This document shows positions 40,608 to 48,725 of a DNA stretch of 64,000 nt, piece after piece; the stretch's first letter is position 1; each line of letters starts with the position of its first letter. A program made the translations under genes and the position numbers. The stretch comes from Candidatus Nomurabacteria bacterium. GTDB taxonomy: Bacteria > Patescibacteriota > Saccharimonadia > Saccharimonadales > Saccharimonadaceae. The stretch is from assembly GCA_031262695.1 (NCBI GenBank), contig JAISHF010000004.1:43993-107992 (forward strand), read 5' to 3'. The notes beneath the pieces were generated by a model, which ran no database searches, was not told the DNA's origin, and was given only the letters and a program-made list of their open reading frames with translations.

Positions 40608-42641
40608 ATGAAGAGTCTAGATAATCAAATCTTAAAACTACTTTCAAATAACGACGTAACATTTTTCATACCACCTTATCAGAGAAATTACGAATGGGAT
40701 GAAGAGATGTGCGAGGTATTGTTGTCTGATATCGAAAAGGTTGCTAATAGTGGAAAAATTCAACATTTCTTCGGAACAGTGATTTTTTATGCCGAAGAAA
40801 CAATACTAGGACAGCCAGACAGATATATACTTGTTGATGGGCAACAACGACTGACAACGACCATGCTATTTTTAATTGCCGTTAGGGATCTAATCGGAGA
40901 CGATGTGTTTAAAGTGGCAATTGATTCAAAGTTTCTGCGCAACAACAACGTTTCCGGAGATGTCGAGTATAAAATCAAACTGAAGCAAGTCGAGAGCGAT
41001 TGGGACAGTTACAGAAAAATTATTCTCGGAGAACATCTAGACGGCAAGGATAAACGCTCCAATGTATTCAAAAACTATAAGTATTTCAAAAACAGCCTTG
41101 CCGATCTTGACAATAACAAGCTTCGGCAATTAGTAGAAAAAGGGCTATCGAACTTCAATATAGTAACAATCCAGCTAGAACCGGAAAGAAACCCCTGGGA
41201 GAAGCCCCAAGAGATTTTCGAATCAATGAACTCATTAGGAAAGCCGCTTTCGTTAGCAGATTTAGTAAGAAACTATCTGCTGCTCGGCAAATCATCTGGC
41301 CAGCAGGACCATTTATACCGTAGTTATTGGCTCGCTATCGAAAAAAATCTTAATGGCGACAACAGTAGTTTTACTGTCTCTTCTTTTATCCGCGACTATA
41401 TGCAATTGATTGACATGACTAGCTACAAAAAAGCGACCGAAGTGAACTATAAAGAGCTATATAGGGAATTCAAGGTACTATTCGGAGACGATAACCAAGA
41501 AGAATTAGTCAAAAATCTAGCATCGTATTCTCAAGAATATGCATATTTAGCAGGGTATAAGGAAAGTGGTAATCCGGGAATAGATAGACTAATTGCAGAT
41601 TTGAAGGTTATGGAGGCCTCGGGTTTTTATTCGACGATTCTAGGGATTCTTCATTTACGCACCGAATTAAAGATACAAGATGATGACGTAATTAATATGC
41701 TCGAAGCTATATTTATATATATTGCTCGTCGTCGTATCCTTCGCTTGGCTCAGGCTGAAAACAAAAACGCACCAACATTGGTAAGATATTTTGATGAGTT
41801 AATTGATGCACCAGATAAGAAGGAAAAAATGCTCAACCTACTATCCGATCAGATATACGCACTTAGGATGCCAAACGACGCGGAGATACAAAGCTACCTA
41901 CTTAGTGCCGAATCGAACTTCTATAACCTACGCTCAGGAAAGTTCTTGTTTAGCCTTGTTGAGGAAAAACTTACAAAAAGTCGTCCCGATATTTCGGATC
42001 ATATACTCCAAATGGAGCACATTATGCCCCAAACGCTGTCGCCGGAATGGGAACGCGAGCTAGGAGATAATTTTCAAGAAATCTATGATGATTATCTAAA
42101 TAACATCGGAAATCTAACCTTAATTCGATATAATTCTGAATTATCAAATAATCCATTTTCTGAAAAGAAAAAGATTTATGAAGAGCATAGTGGTATGCAA
42201 ATAGCAAAAGATATGATCCTCAATCAAGAAAATTGGGGTGAGCATCAGATAAACGAGCGTGCCAGATATCTAATAGGGATACTTCTTGAGCGTATTTTGA
42301 AACTACCAGATGGTTTAAATAATTCTCAAAACTATTCCATGATAAAAAAGACGCCTAGAGGAAATAAAATCTCATTCGATAAGCTTGGCCTTGTTGGTAA
42401 GGAATTGGCTTACTTCGACGATCCGATGATTATCGTAAAGGTAATTGGAGATAAAGAAGTAGAGTATGAGGATAGGCGATGGCGCCTCTCACCGCTTACA
42501 AGAGAGATTGAAATACGAAAAAATAGAGTAAATTCGTCTGGATCTTATTGGGGCGCTAAACAATGGACATATAACGGAGAAACGCTCAAGGATATCCTGC
42601 TATCCCGAGGCGACGAGGAGGCGGACGAAGAAGATGAATAA
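40608..42641 (+). CDS. DUF262/DUF1524 (GmrSD-like) nuclease
   Basis: A 677-residue single-chain protein. The N-terminal DUF262 domain has FFIPPYQRNYEWDEE (~22) and ILVDGQQRLTTTMLFL (~80), a nucleotide-using (DGQQR) site; the C-terminal DUF1524 HNH domain has MEHIMPQTLSPEW (~470) and NIGNLTLIRYNSELSNNPF. The last ~80 residues, ending SYWGAKQWTYNGETLKDIL, could be a RAMA-like modified-DNA-reading module. Family members (GmrSD, BrxU, SspE) attack modified phage DNA. Leaderless: TATAAT 40596-40601, 6 nt, ATG 40608. AT-rich and next to tRNA genes, suggesting acquisition as a defence gene. Confidence 0.85.
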   Translation: MKSLDNQILKLLSNNDVTFFIPPYQRNYEWDEEMCEVLLSDIEKVANSGKIQHFFGTVIFYAEETILGQPDRYILVDGQQRLTTTMLFLIAVRDLIGDDVFKVAIDSKFLRNNNVSGDVEYKIKLKQVESDWDSYRKIILGEHLDGKDKRSNVFKNYKYFKNSLADLDNNKLRQLVEKGLSNFNIVTIQLEPERNPWEKPQEIFESMNSLGKPLSLADLVRNYLLLGKSSGQQDHLYRSYWLAIEKNLNGDNSSFTVSSFIRDYMQLIDMTSYKKATEVNYKELYREFKVLFGDDNQEELVKNLASYSQEYAYLAGYKESGNPGIDRLIADLKVMEASGFYSTILGILHLRTELKIQDDDVINMLEAIFIYIARRRILRLAQAENKNAPTLVRYFDELIDAPDKKEKMLNLLSDQIYALRMPNDAEIQSYLLSAESNFYNLRSGKFLFSLVEEKLTKSRPDISDHILQMEHIMPQTLSPEWERELGDNFQEIYDDYLNNIGNLTLIRYNSELSNNPFSEKKKIYEEHSGMQIAKDMILNQENWGEHQINERARYLIGILLERILKLPDGLNNSQNYSMIKKTPRGNKISFDKLGLVGKELAYFDDPMIIVKVIGDKEVEYEDRRWRLSPLTREIEIRKNRVNSSGSYWGAKQWTYNGETLKDILLSRGDEEADEEDE

Positions 42642-42662
42642 ACCATTTTAAAAAATTCGCCC

Positions 42663-42691
42663 GAAAAACCGCCTCAAGAAGTCGGTTTTTC
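42663..42691 (+). terminator. Terminator after the nuclease gene
   Basis: GAAAAACCG / CGGTTTTTC, 9-bp stem with 11-nt loop. Confidence 0.7.
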
Positions 42692-42858
42692 AAGTTTTAG
42701 CTGGGGGATTTTGGGGTGGTTTTTGTTTGGTTTTTAGATGTGGTCGGTGATTCCGGGGGCTTGGTTTGGTGTTTTAGTCTTACTACGAGATTTGTTTGGT
42801 TCAAGGTAACATTTGATTGCTAAGAGGATAAAACGCTTAGTAGAAAGGAGAAGGAGCT

Positions 42859-43041
42859 ATGGTAACAAAAGAAGAATTTCTTGCATATGAGGATGTGTGC
42901 CTTAGTGGAGTCACTAATATGTTCGATATACGAAAAATTAAAGAACTTAGTGGGCTAACGAGAGATGCAATAGTGGATATCATGAAGAATTATAGCGTTT
43001 ACCGGAGGACGTATCTTCCTGAACCTAAATCTGGAAGTTAG
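42859..43041 (+). CDS. Small conserved-type protein, unknown
   Basis: A 60-residue protein with the pattern MVTKEEFLAYEDVCLSGVTN then MFDIRKIKELSGLTRDAI and IMKNYSVY. I have an impression of similar small proteins in Firmicutes and their phages, with no known role. AAGGAG precedes the ATG. The gene is closed by a terminator at 43060-43087, so it forms its own unit. Confidence 0.65.
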   Translation: MVTKEEFLAYEDVCLSGVTNMFDIRKIKELSGLTRDAIVDIMKNYSVYRRTYLPEPKSGS

Positions 43042-43059
43042 ATAGTTCTAGTCTCGTGC

Positions 43060-43087
43060 ATAAAACCGCTCGATTGGGCGGTTTTAT
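43060..43087 (+). terminator. Intrinsic terminator
   Basis: ATAAAACCGCTC / GGGCGGTTTTAT with a short GATT loop. Confidence 0.85.
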
Positions 43088-43189
43088 GTGTTTTGAATCT
43101 CAGTGAAAGAACAATAGGCCAAGAATGGGACCAGTGAAACAGCGAACAACAGGGGGCAATTAACAAAAGAAAGAAAATCGAAAAAAGTA

Positions 43190-43218
43190 TTGACATGCTT
43201 AAGTAAGTAAGATATAAT
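43190..43218 (+). promoter_or_regulatory. Strong promoter of a small RNA
   Basis: TTGACA 43190-43195, exactly 17 nt, TATAAT 43213-43218. No gene follows on this strand for 600 bases. Confidence 0.8.
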
Positions 43219-43224
43219 ATAAGT

Positions 43225-43278
43225 ATATTACGACGCGGGCGATCCGAACGGCTAACTACCTAAGGAGGACCCGTTTTT
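43225..43278 (+). ncRNA. Candidate short RNA
   Basis: About 50 nt between the strong promoter and CGGG.../CCCG followed by TTTTT (43236-43278). It contains CCGAACGG and an AAGGAGG just before the closing stem strand, a layout also seen in the RNA at 25643. It ends at the 3' end of the NYN gene on the other strand. Confidence 0.5.
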
Positions 43279-43280
43279 CG

Positions 43281-43787
43281 TTATCTGCGTTTGTAAGCAA
43301 TCTTCTCTTTAATGCTTTTGCTATCCAGAAAATCAAAGTACTGAGGCGCAAGGCTTTTATATAGGGACGAAGCTTTGTTTTTTGCCGGAAAAAGAACTTT
43401 CTCAAATTTACATTCATCTATAAGGAAGCTGACCATTTTGAAATAGTCGCCGTCGCCAGAGACTAAGATAACTTTTCCTTTAAGATCTTTTTTGTACAAG
43501 TTGCGCATGACGGTAAAAACCAGGTCTGTATCAACATTTCCTTTTTTGGCAGTCATCATTAATGGGTTATGGCTTCGAAAAATAAGAATAAAACCAGCCC
43601 TTTGAATATCATTATACATCTCTGTTTGACTGTCATCTACGACGCCCATGAAATAATAAGCCTCAGAAACATCATATTTTCGCTCAAGATATTTTCTAAA
43701 CCGATTTAGGTCAATCTTCCAGGATGGAGTGGACGTGGAGGTTCCACGAAATAGGTTTTGGCCATCAATAAATGCTTGGTTACTCAT
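43281..43787 (-). CDS. NYN-domain (LabA/DUF88-like) ribonuclease
   Basis: A 168-residue NYN protein with a PIN-like fold. The conserved acidic residues appear in QAFIDGQNLF (Asp ~8), GNVDTDLVFTVMRNL (~94) and KVILVSGDGDYFKMV (~116). Members bind metal and cut RNA. Leaderless: TATAAT, 7 nt, ATG on the minus strand. Codon use is AT-rich like the neighbouring nuclease gene, suggesting it belongs to the same acquired stretch. Confidence 0.85.
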   Translation of the reverse strand: MSNQAFIDGQNLFRGTSTSTPSWKIDLNRFRKYLERKYDVSEAYYFMGVVDDSQTEMYNDIQRAGFILIFRSHNPLMMTAKKGNVDTDLVFTVMRNLYKKDLKGKVILVSGDGDYFKMVSFLIDECKFEKVLFPAKNKASSLYKSLAPQYFDFLDSKSIKEKIAYKRR

Positions 43788-43837
43788 ATTACCTATTATA
43801 TCACAGTTCTTTTTCCACTATGTGATATAATATAGAT

Positions 43838-44197
43838 ATGAAGCATAATTTGAAGGAAAAGATTGATCGGGCGGGTGAGCGAGTGAAGCGGAACGGCTTT
43901 TTTGCGTTTATGAGTGAGCAGGGGGTGATTGGGCTAGCGGTTGGTTTGGTGCTAGGTACGGCGACGGCGACACTGGCGAATTCGTTTATAAATAATATGA
44001 TTATGCCGCCGCTGGGGCTGATTTTGGGGTCGGATGATGGCTTAAAGGGCGTGGTTTTGCGGGTGGCGACCGATAATGGCGAGGTGGTGCTATTGCAATA
44101 CGGAGCGTTTTTGAACGATTTGATTAATTTTGCGGTGATTGCGTTGGTGATTTATGTCGTGGTGCGGTGGATGAAGATTGAAATTAAGAAAAAGTAG
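43838..44197 (+). CDS. mscL: Large-conductance mechanosensitive channel
   Basis: Releases solutes during osmotic downshock. The 119-residue protein has GFFAFMSEQGVIGLAVGLVL with the gating helix and NSFINNMIMPPLGLILG, then the second helix FLNDLINFAVIALVIYVVV. Leaderless: TATAAT about 6-7 nt before ATG. Convergent with the CAP gene, separated by one base. Confidence 0.9.
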   Translation: MKHNLKEKIDRAGERVKRNGFFAFMSEQGVIGLAVGLVLGTATATLANSFINNMIMPPLGLILGSDDGLKGVVLRVATDNGEVVLLQYGAFLNDLINFAVIALVIYVVVRWMKIEIKKK

Positions 44198-44198
44198 C

Positions 44199-45170
44199 CT
44201 AGTAGGTAGAGAAGAATTGCGACCAATAGGTGCGATATTGGGTGGACATATCAAAGTGGAAGCCGACGGCGAGCTTGGTAAAGCGGGAATCTAGGATGTT
44301 GGCGCGGTGAGCGGGGGAATTCATCCACGCGGCGACGACGGTTTGGGGTGAGACGGCTGTGTTGCCAGCAGCGAGGTTTTCGCCTGCGGCACCGCCGCTA
44401 CTTGGGATTGGGCAGGCGGTTTGCCACGAGGAGCCGTCGGGGCGTTCGTGCTTATAGACTTGGACGATCTCGCGGGCGCGGGTGGTTGCGGCGTCGGCGC
44501 AATGTTCGCCCCAAGTCAGGGCTTTTAATCCGAATTTGGCGCGTTCGGCATTGGTGAGTCGTAAAACTTCCTTTTTCCAGTCGTCAATTGGCGGCAAGTT
44601 GATGTGGACGGTGAGGGTGTCGCGGCGGGAGCCGTCCATAGTGCCAGCGGTGACGGTGGTGGTGCCGGGGCCGGCGATTTTGGGGTAGCGGCAGCGGCCA
44701 TTGGAGTAGCCGAGGCGAATGCGAGCGGTGCTATAAAAGCCTTGGATGACGCTGGTGTTGCTAGTCTGCCAATACATTTCGCCGAGTTCGCCGAGGGACT
44801 TATCGGCGCAAAGATCAATGTTGGCGGTGGCATAGATAGTGATTTCGTCTTGCGGCCAGAGTTCGCCACGGGCGACTTTGCCGGCGGATTCTTCTTGGGT
44901 GGCGGATGAGGTGCTGGCGTTGCCGCTATCGGTGGTGTTGCTGCCGATGTTGCCAGAGGCTTGGCTCTCGCCCTCAAGTAGGTCGGGGCTATAAATGCCG
45001 CCGTCGCCATCTATGAGGTCAGTATGCTCGCCTACGACATTAAAATCAGCACGGAGGCCGATGGCGCGAGCGATCAAAACGCCCGCGATAATGATTGCCA
45101 CTGCATTAACCGAGAGCAAAATCGTCATGCGAGTCTGTTTTAAGATTTTGGCGGCAGCGGCGGCACTCAT
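44199..45170 (-). CDS. Membrane-anchored CAP/SCP-domain protein
   Basis: A 323-residue protein. N-terminal transmembrane helix (about residues 15-38), a Ser/Gly-rich stretch, an immunoglobulin-like section (~105-190) and a CAP domain (~200-323) with LRLTNAERAKFGLKALTW, VYKHERPDGSSW, GENLAAGNTAVSPQTVVAAWMNSPAHRANIL and the closing TYWSQFFSTY. CAP proteins are secreted with diverse roles, including lipid and peptide binding. Likely in one transcript with the 7TM gene upstream. Confidence 0.87.
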   Translation of the reverse strand: MSAAAAAKILKQTRMTILLSVNAVAIIIAGVLIARAIGLRADFNVVGEHTDLIDGDGGIYSPDLLEGESQASGNIGSNTTDSGNASTSSATQEESAGKVARGELWPQDEITIYATANIDLCADKSLGELGEMYWQTSNTSVIQGFYSTARIRLGYSNGRCRYPKIAGPGTTTVTAGTMDGSRRDTLTVHINLPPIDDWKKEVLRLTNAERAKFGLKALTWGEHCADAATTRAREIVQVYKHERPDGSSWQTACPIPSSGGAAGENLAAGNTAVSPQTVVAAWMNSPAHRANILDSRFTKLAVGFHFDMSTQYRTYWSQFFSTY

Positions 45171-45233
45171 TAGTAATAGTCTCCATTTTTAGTGATTTTC
45201 GCCATTTTGGTGGCTAGGTAAGCCGTGGGCATA

Positions 45234-46649
45234 TCAGTGATCTCCGGCGATTTTTTTGGCTTCGCTGGCGGGGACGCCGCAAATGCGTTGGCCGTTGACG
45301 TTGATGCAGACCTTTTTTTCGCTGGAATTGACAACGGCGGCGACGAGGTTGATGATGCTTTCTACCTGAGTGAGGTCGCGTTGTTCAAATTTGATTTCGC
45401 CGATTGGGCGACCGATTAAGATGTGGCCAAAAACTTGGCCGCGGGCGTTGCGCATTTGGGCGACAGCGGCAAGACCAGAGCGTTCAAAGACGGGGCGGAG
45501 GGTGTCGTCAACATAGAGCCAGATATAACTGCTGGAATGCTGCATTTTGGCGATTTTGGCGAGTTCGTTGTCGGCGAGGTCAATTTTAGACGAGCCCCAG
45601 AGGCGGCCGTCAATCAAGAACCCGACATATTCAAAGTGCATCCGGTCGGCGAGGAATTCGGCGAGGTTTTTGAGGTCAATTTTTTGCCCTGCGAGGTGGT
45701 TGATTTTTTTGACGATATAAACCATATCAACACTGCGGACAAAAATCATAGATTTGATGGCGGCACCGACCTCACTGATGACAGGGAGGAGCAAAAGCAC
45801 AATCGCGACCATCACGACATTGAGGGCAAGGACGCTCATACTTGGGTTAGGGATTTTGAAAAGTGAAGTGAAGACGACGAAAAATAGCACCATATAGACC
45901 ATGGTGGCGATAATGAAAATCATGGCGTAGGACACAATAGAAAGGAAGTTGGAACGAAGGACGAGAAGGCGATAACGGAGCATAGAATAATAAACTGCAA
46001 TCAGCACGACACCGAAAGAGAGCGGGCCGACCCAGACAAAGTTGTAATTGCCCGTTGACGGCAATGCCATCAAAAATGTGAATAGGAGAGCAGTACAAAT
46101 TGACCAACCGATTAGAGAGATTTGCAGGCCTTTCTTGGCGTTTCTATCGGTAGCGGTTTTGTATTGCATAATAAGAGCTACAAGATACCCGATATTTACG
46201 ATACCAGTAAAGCCAAAAAAGGTGGGGACAAACCAAGAATCGGCGTTAGTGATACTGTTGTTGACGGTATTGCTGAGGGTAATACCTGTAAAGAGAAGTG
46301 ACGGCGAGAGGACAAATTGTATTATAAGCGCGCCGCCGATTAGTAGCACAATAAGCGTAGCGATTTTGCCGGTGCGGTTAACCCAGCAGTTGTAGCTAAA
46401 AAGACAGATGGATAGGACGAGTGCCAAAGCAAATGTTATTTTAGTATAGAGAATGGCGAGAGCTTCTTGACCTGGCGTTGACATGGAAAATAATGTGCCG
46501 CTAGTGCACCAAAGAGCAATACTGGCGCCAGTCAGGAAGAACCAAGCACCACGAGCCCTTCCACCTCGCTGAACACCAAGCAAGACAATAACGCCAGAGA
46601 CTAGCGCCATCGCTGCGATAAGAAAAGATAATATAGTGACTAGTTGCAT
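45234..46649 (-). CDS. 7TM sensor protein with GAF-like domain, no kinase
   Basis: A 471-residue protein. Residues ~1-285 have eight or nine hydrophobic helices like the HisKA_7TM sensor region; the remainder (EFLADRMHFEYVGFLIDGRLWG... QVFGHILIGRPIGEIKFEQRDL) resembles a GAF domain. No histidine kinase H or N boxes follow, and the gene ends normally. ATGGAGG precedes ATG, and TATAAT lies ~40 nt upstream. It may signal through a partner such as the stand-alone receiver at 37896. Confidence 0.65.
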   Translation of the reverse strand: MQLVTILSFLIAAMALVSGVIVLLGVQRGGRARGAWFFLTGASIALWCTSGTLFSMSTPGQEALAILYTKITFALALVLSICLFSYNCWVNRTGKIATLIVLLIGGALIIQFVLSPSLLFTGITLSNTVNNSITNADSWFVPTFFGFTGIVNIGYLVALIMQYKTATDRNAKKGLQISLIGWSICTALLFTFLMALPSTGNYNFVWVGPLSFGVVLIAVYYSMLRYRLLVLRSNFLSIVSYAMIFIIATMVYMVLFFVVFTSLFKIPNPSMSVLALNVVMVAIVLLLLPVISEVGAAIKSMIFVRSVDMVYIVKKINHLAGQKIDLKNLAEFLADRMHFEYVGFLIDGRLWGSSKIDLADNELAKIAKMQHSSSYIWLYVDDTLRPVFERSGLAAVAQMRNARGQVFGHILIGRPIGEIKFEQRDLTQVESIINLVAAVVNSSEKKVCINVNGQRICGVPASEAKKIAGDH

Positions 46650-46701
46650 ATAGCCATAACCTCCATTTTATATATTATATAGTAAGTTGGTGGCATATTG
46701 C

Positions 46702-46737
46702 AAGCCCCTCATTCCGTATCTGCGGATTAAGGGGCTT
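46702..46737 (-). terminator. Terminator of the ANL ligase gene
   Basis: AAGCCCCT...AGGGGCTT with an inner ATCCG/CGGAAT pairing, between the ligase stop and the 7TM promoter. Confidence 0.6.
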
Positions 46738-46766
46738 ATGGAGGAATTGCGCGCATAGTGCTACGT

Positions 46767-48524
46767 TTAGGGGCGAAAGGATATATCACCGTTTATCCCG
46801 TAGCCGTCAAGGTCGTTAGGCATAGGTTCGACGAGCCGTTTGCCAGTTTCGGGGTTAAGCGGAATGTCGGCGACAAACTTAATACTCGCGGGACGTTCCA
46901 AGGTCGGCAAGTTAGCACACGCTTGCATAATCTCGTTGTAGGCTTCTACGCGATCGACGCCCTCATATAAAACGACATGGGCGACGATGACATGGCTGGG
47001 CAGGTTGAGCTTAACTGGTTCCGCCTTAAATACAGCATCGGGGATGGTTAAGGCGTTGCGGAGAGGGTAGAGGTAGTGGATCTCGTTGTCTACATAGAAG
47101 CTGTCTTTACTGCGGCCGTAGATAATAAAGCCATCAGTTGTACCTATTACTTGTTCGGCTATATCGCCGGTTGATCGCCAGTTAGGGTCGAATGGGTAGG
47201 CAAGGGCATCAAGCTCGGGGCGGCTAAGGTATTTCTGATACGTTCCTTCTCTCCTTTTCGCGAATAGGTTGCCAATAGTGCCTGGCGGTAGGTCGTTCCC
47301 CTGTTTGTCGAGTATGCGATATTCGCTACCTTTGAATAGGCGCTTTATGGAAGGGTTGTCTTTATCGCGGAGATAGTCTTGTGCGCTGGTGCCTGGGATG
47401 TCCTCTGTGCATCCGTATGCGTCTTGGATTGCGGTAATGCCGAGTCTTTTAGCGGTCGCAATAAAGCGTTGCATATCGGCTGGTGTGATTGCGGAGCCGA
47501 CGAGTGCGATACGCCGGATATGGGAAAGGCAGCCGTCCGGTAGGTTTTTGCAAAAAAGTAATTCACGGAAGTGATCGACAGGGGCGATAAGATCGACGCT
47601 TTGGTTGGTTTTGACGTGCCGTTTAATATTAAGCAGATCTTGGGGGAAGCGTTTTAGGTCATAGCCTGGTTGTAGAAATATTGTTGCTCCGCTTAGGAAA
47701 GGGTCGTCGAACCCGTGCTGTGTCCCTGCTGAGGCGTGAAGTGGTAGAAGCGCCAAGAAAATGGTATTCTCGTTAACATCACGAAAGCCGGTAAAGTCAA
47801 GACAGATACTGTTGAACGATGCGGCTGCTCGCTCTTTAGGGATTACGACACCTTTTGCTCGCCCGGTTGTGCCAGAGGTATTAAAGATTGCTCCGACGCC
47901 AGTTTTAGACTCGACTTGCCTTTCTACGCCGTCGTCATAGGCTAAGAGAGTACTCATGACGAGCACTAACTTTTTGGGGAAGAGTTTTTGGAAGGTAGCA
48001 GCATCGGTGGCTGTATACCCCTCTGCAGTGTAATCGTGCTTTGATAGTATGACGACGCCTTTTGCGCGCGAATCATTGACCTGCTTGGCTATGGTTACAC
48101 CAAGATCCTGATAAGCAAGCACCTCGTCAATCAAGAATACGAACTGCGAATTGCTGTTGTCGATATACTCTGCGCCATCATTAGCCATTTGAGCAAGGCT
48201 GATGCCGTAGGGTATGATGCCAGCTTCGGGAAGTGCAAGTCTGAAGGTCAGCACAATGCTGGGAATGGGATCGGGAAGACAGAATATTACCTTAGGGTCG
48301 TTGTCGCTACCTGTAATAGGGGCTTCAACTTGTTCTAGCCAGATGCGACTAAAAGCGCGTTTTAAACGCAGGGTCTCGGTTATAACTTCTTCGCCCGTGA
48401 AGCTCTTGCCGGCAGGGAACATCAGTATGGGCCGGCTGCTTGATTCGGGGCTAATTCTCTCGCTCCATAGGGAGAACAGACTACTAGCCATTTTGTCTGG
48501 GGGGATTGGGGTATGCCTGAACAT
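46767..48524 (-). CDS. ANL-superfamily AMP-forming acid ligase
   Basis: A 585-residue adenylating enzyme like acyl-CoA or acyl-carrier ligases. The AMP/P-loop motif AIFNTSGTTGRAKGVVIP is near residue 210, AYGCTEDIPGTSAQD near 385, and WRSTGDIAEQ, IYGRSKDSF with the hinge near 490. The C-terminal Lys region is unusual and the motif YGRSKD replaces the common GRxKD by RSKD. No carrier protein or fatty-acid synthesis gene is in the window, so the substrate is unknown. AAGGAGG precedes the ATG. The leader holds a terminator-like hairpin and the promoter is a 22-bp palindrome. Confidence 0.85.
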   Translation of the reverse strand: MFRHTPIPPDKMASSLFSLWSERISPESSSRPILMFPAGKSFTGEEVITETLRLKRAFSRIWLEQVEAPITGSDNDPKVIFCLPDPIPSIVLTFRLALPEAGIIPYGISLAQMANDGAEYIDNSNSQFVFLIDEVLAYQDLGVTIAKQVNDSRAKGVVILSKHDYTAEGYTATDAATFQKLFPKKLVLVMSTLLAYDDGVERQVESKTGVGAIFNTSGTTGRAKGVVIPKERAAASFNSICLDFTGFRDVNENTIFLALLPLHASAGTQHGFDDPFLSGATIFLQPGYDLKRFPQDLLNIKRHVKTNQSVDLIAPVDHFRELLFCKNLPDGCLSHIRRIALVGSAITPADMQRFIATAKRLGITAIQDAYGCTEDIPGTSAQDYLRDKDNPSIKRLFKGSEYRILDKQGNDLPPGTIGNLFAKRREGTYQKYLSRPELDALAYPFDPNWRSTGDIAEQVIGTTDGFIIYGRSKDSFYVDNEIHYLYPLRNALTIPDAVFKAEPVKLNLPSHVIVAHVVLYEGVDRVEAYNEIMQACANLPTLERPASIKFVADIPLNPETGKRLVEPMPNDLDGYGINGDISFRP

Positions 48525-48559
48525 GGCATGATTCCTCCTTATTAAGGTAGTAATGGGCC

Positions 48560-48595
48560 TTGGTTTGCACCAAAAACGGGGCGTTTGCTCGCCCC
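48560..48595 (-). promoter_or_regulatory. Possible attenuator in the ligase leader
   Basis: Minus strand: GGGGCG-AGCAAA-CGCCCC followed by GTTTTT, then TTGGT/ACCAA. This looks like an intrinsic terminator inside the leader, upstream of the start codon. Confidence 0.5.
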
Positions 48596-48605
48596 ACCCG
48601 AATTG

Positions 48606-48627
48606 TGCTATATAATATTATATAGCA
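48606..48627. promoter_or_regulatory. Perfect 22-bp palindromic promoter
   Basis: TGCTATATAAT joined to its own reverse complement gives TATAAT on both strands (48611-48616 and 48617-48622). It serves the ligase leader on the minus strand; a plus transcript is possible. Confidence 0.6.
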
Positions 48628-48673
48628 TTAACATTATACAGGATTGGGCGGAAAAATGCAAGTGGCGAAAACT

Positions 48674-48702
48674 TTGACTTTTGCTGGCAGGGTTGATATA
48701 AT
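48674..48702 (+). promoter_or_regulatory. Promoter of the fibro-slime protein gene
   Basis: TTGACT 48674-48679, 17 nt, TATAAT 48697-48702; TTTAAGCATAAAC follows immediately. Confidence 0.75.
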
Positions 48703-48725
48703 TTAAGCATAAACGAGGTAGAGCG

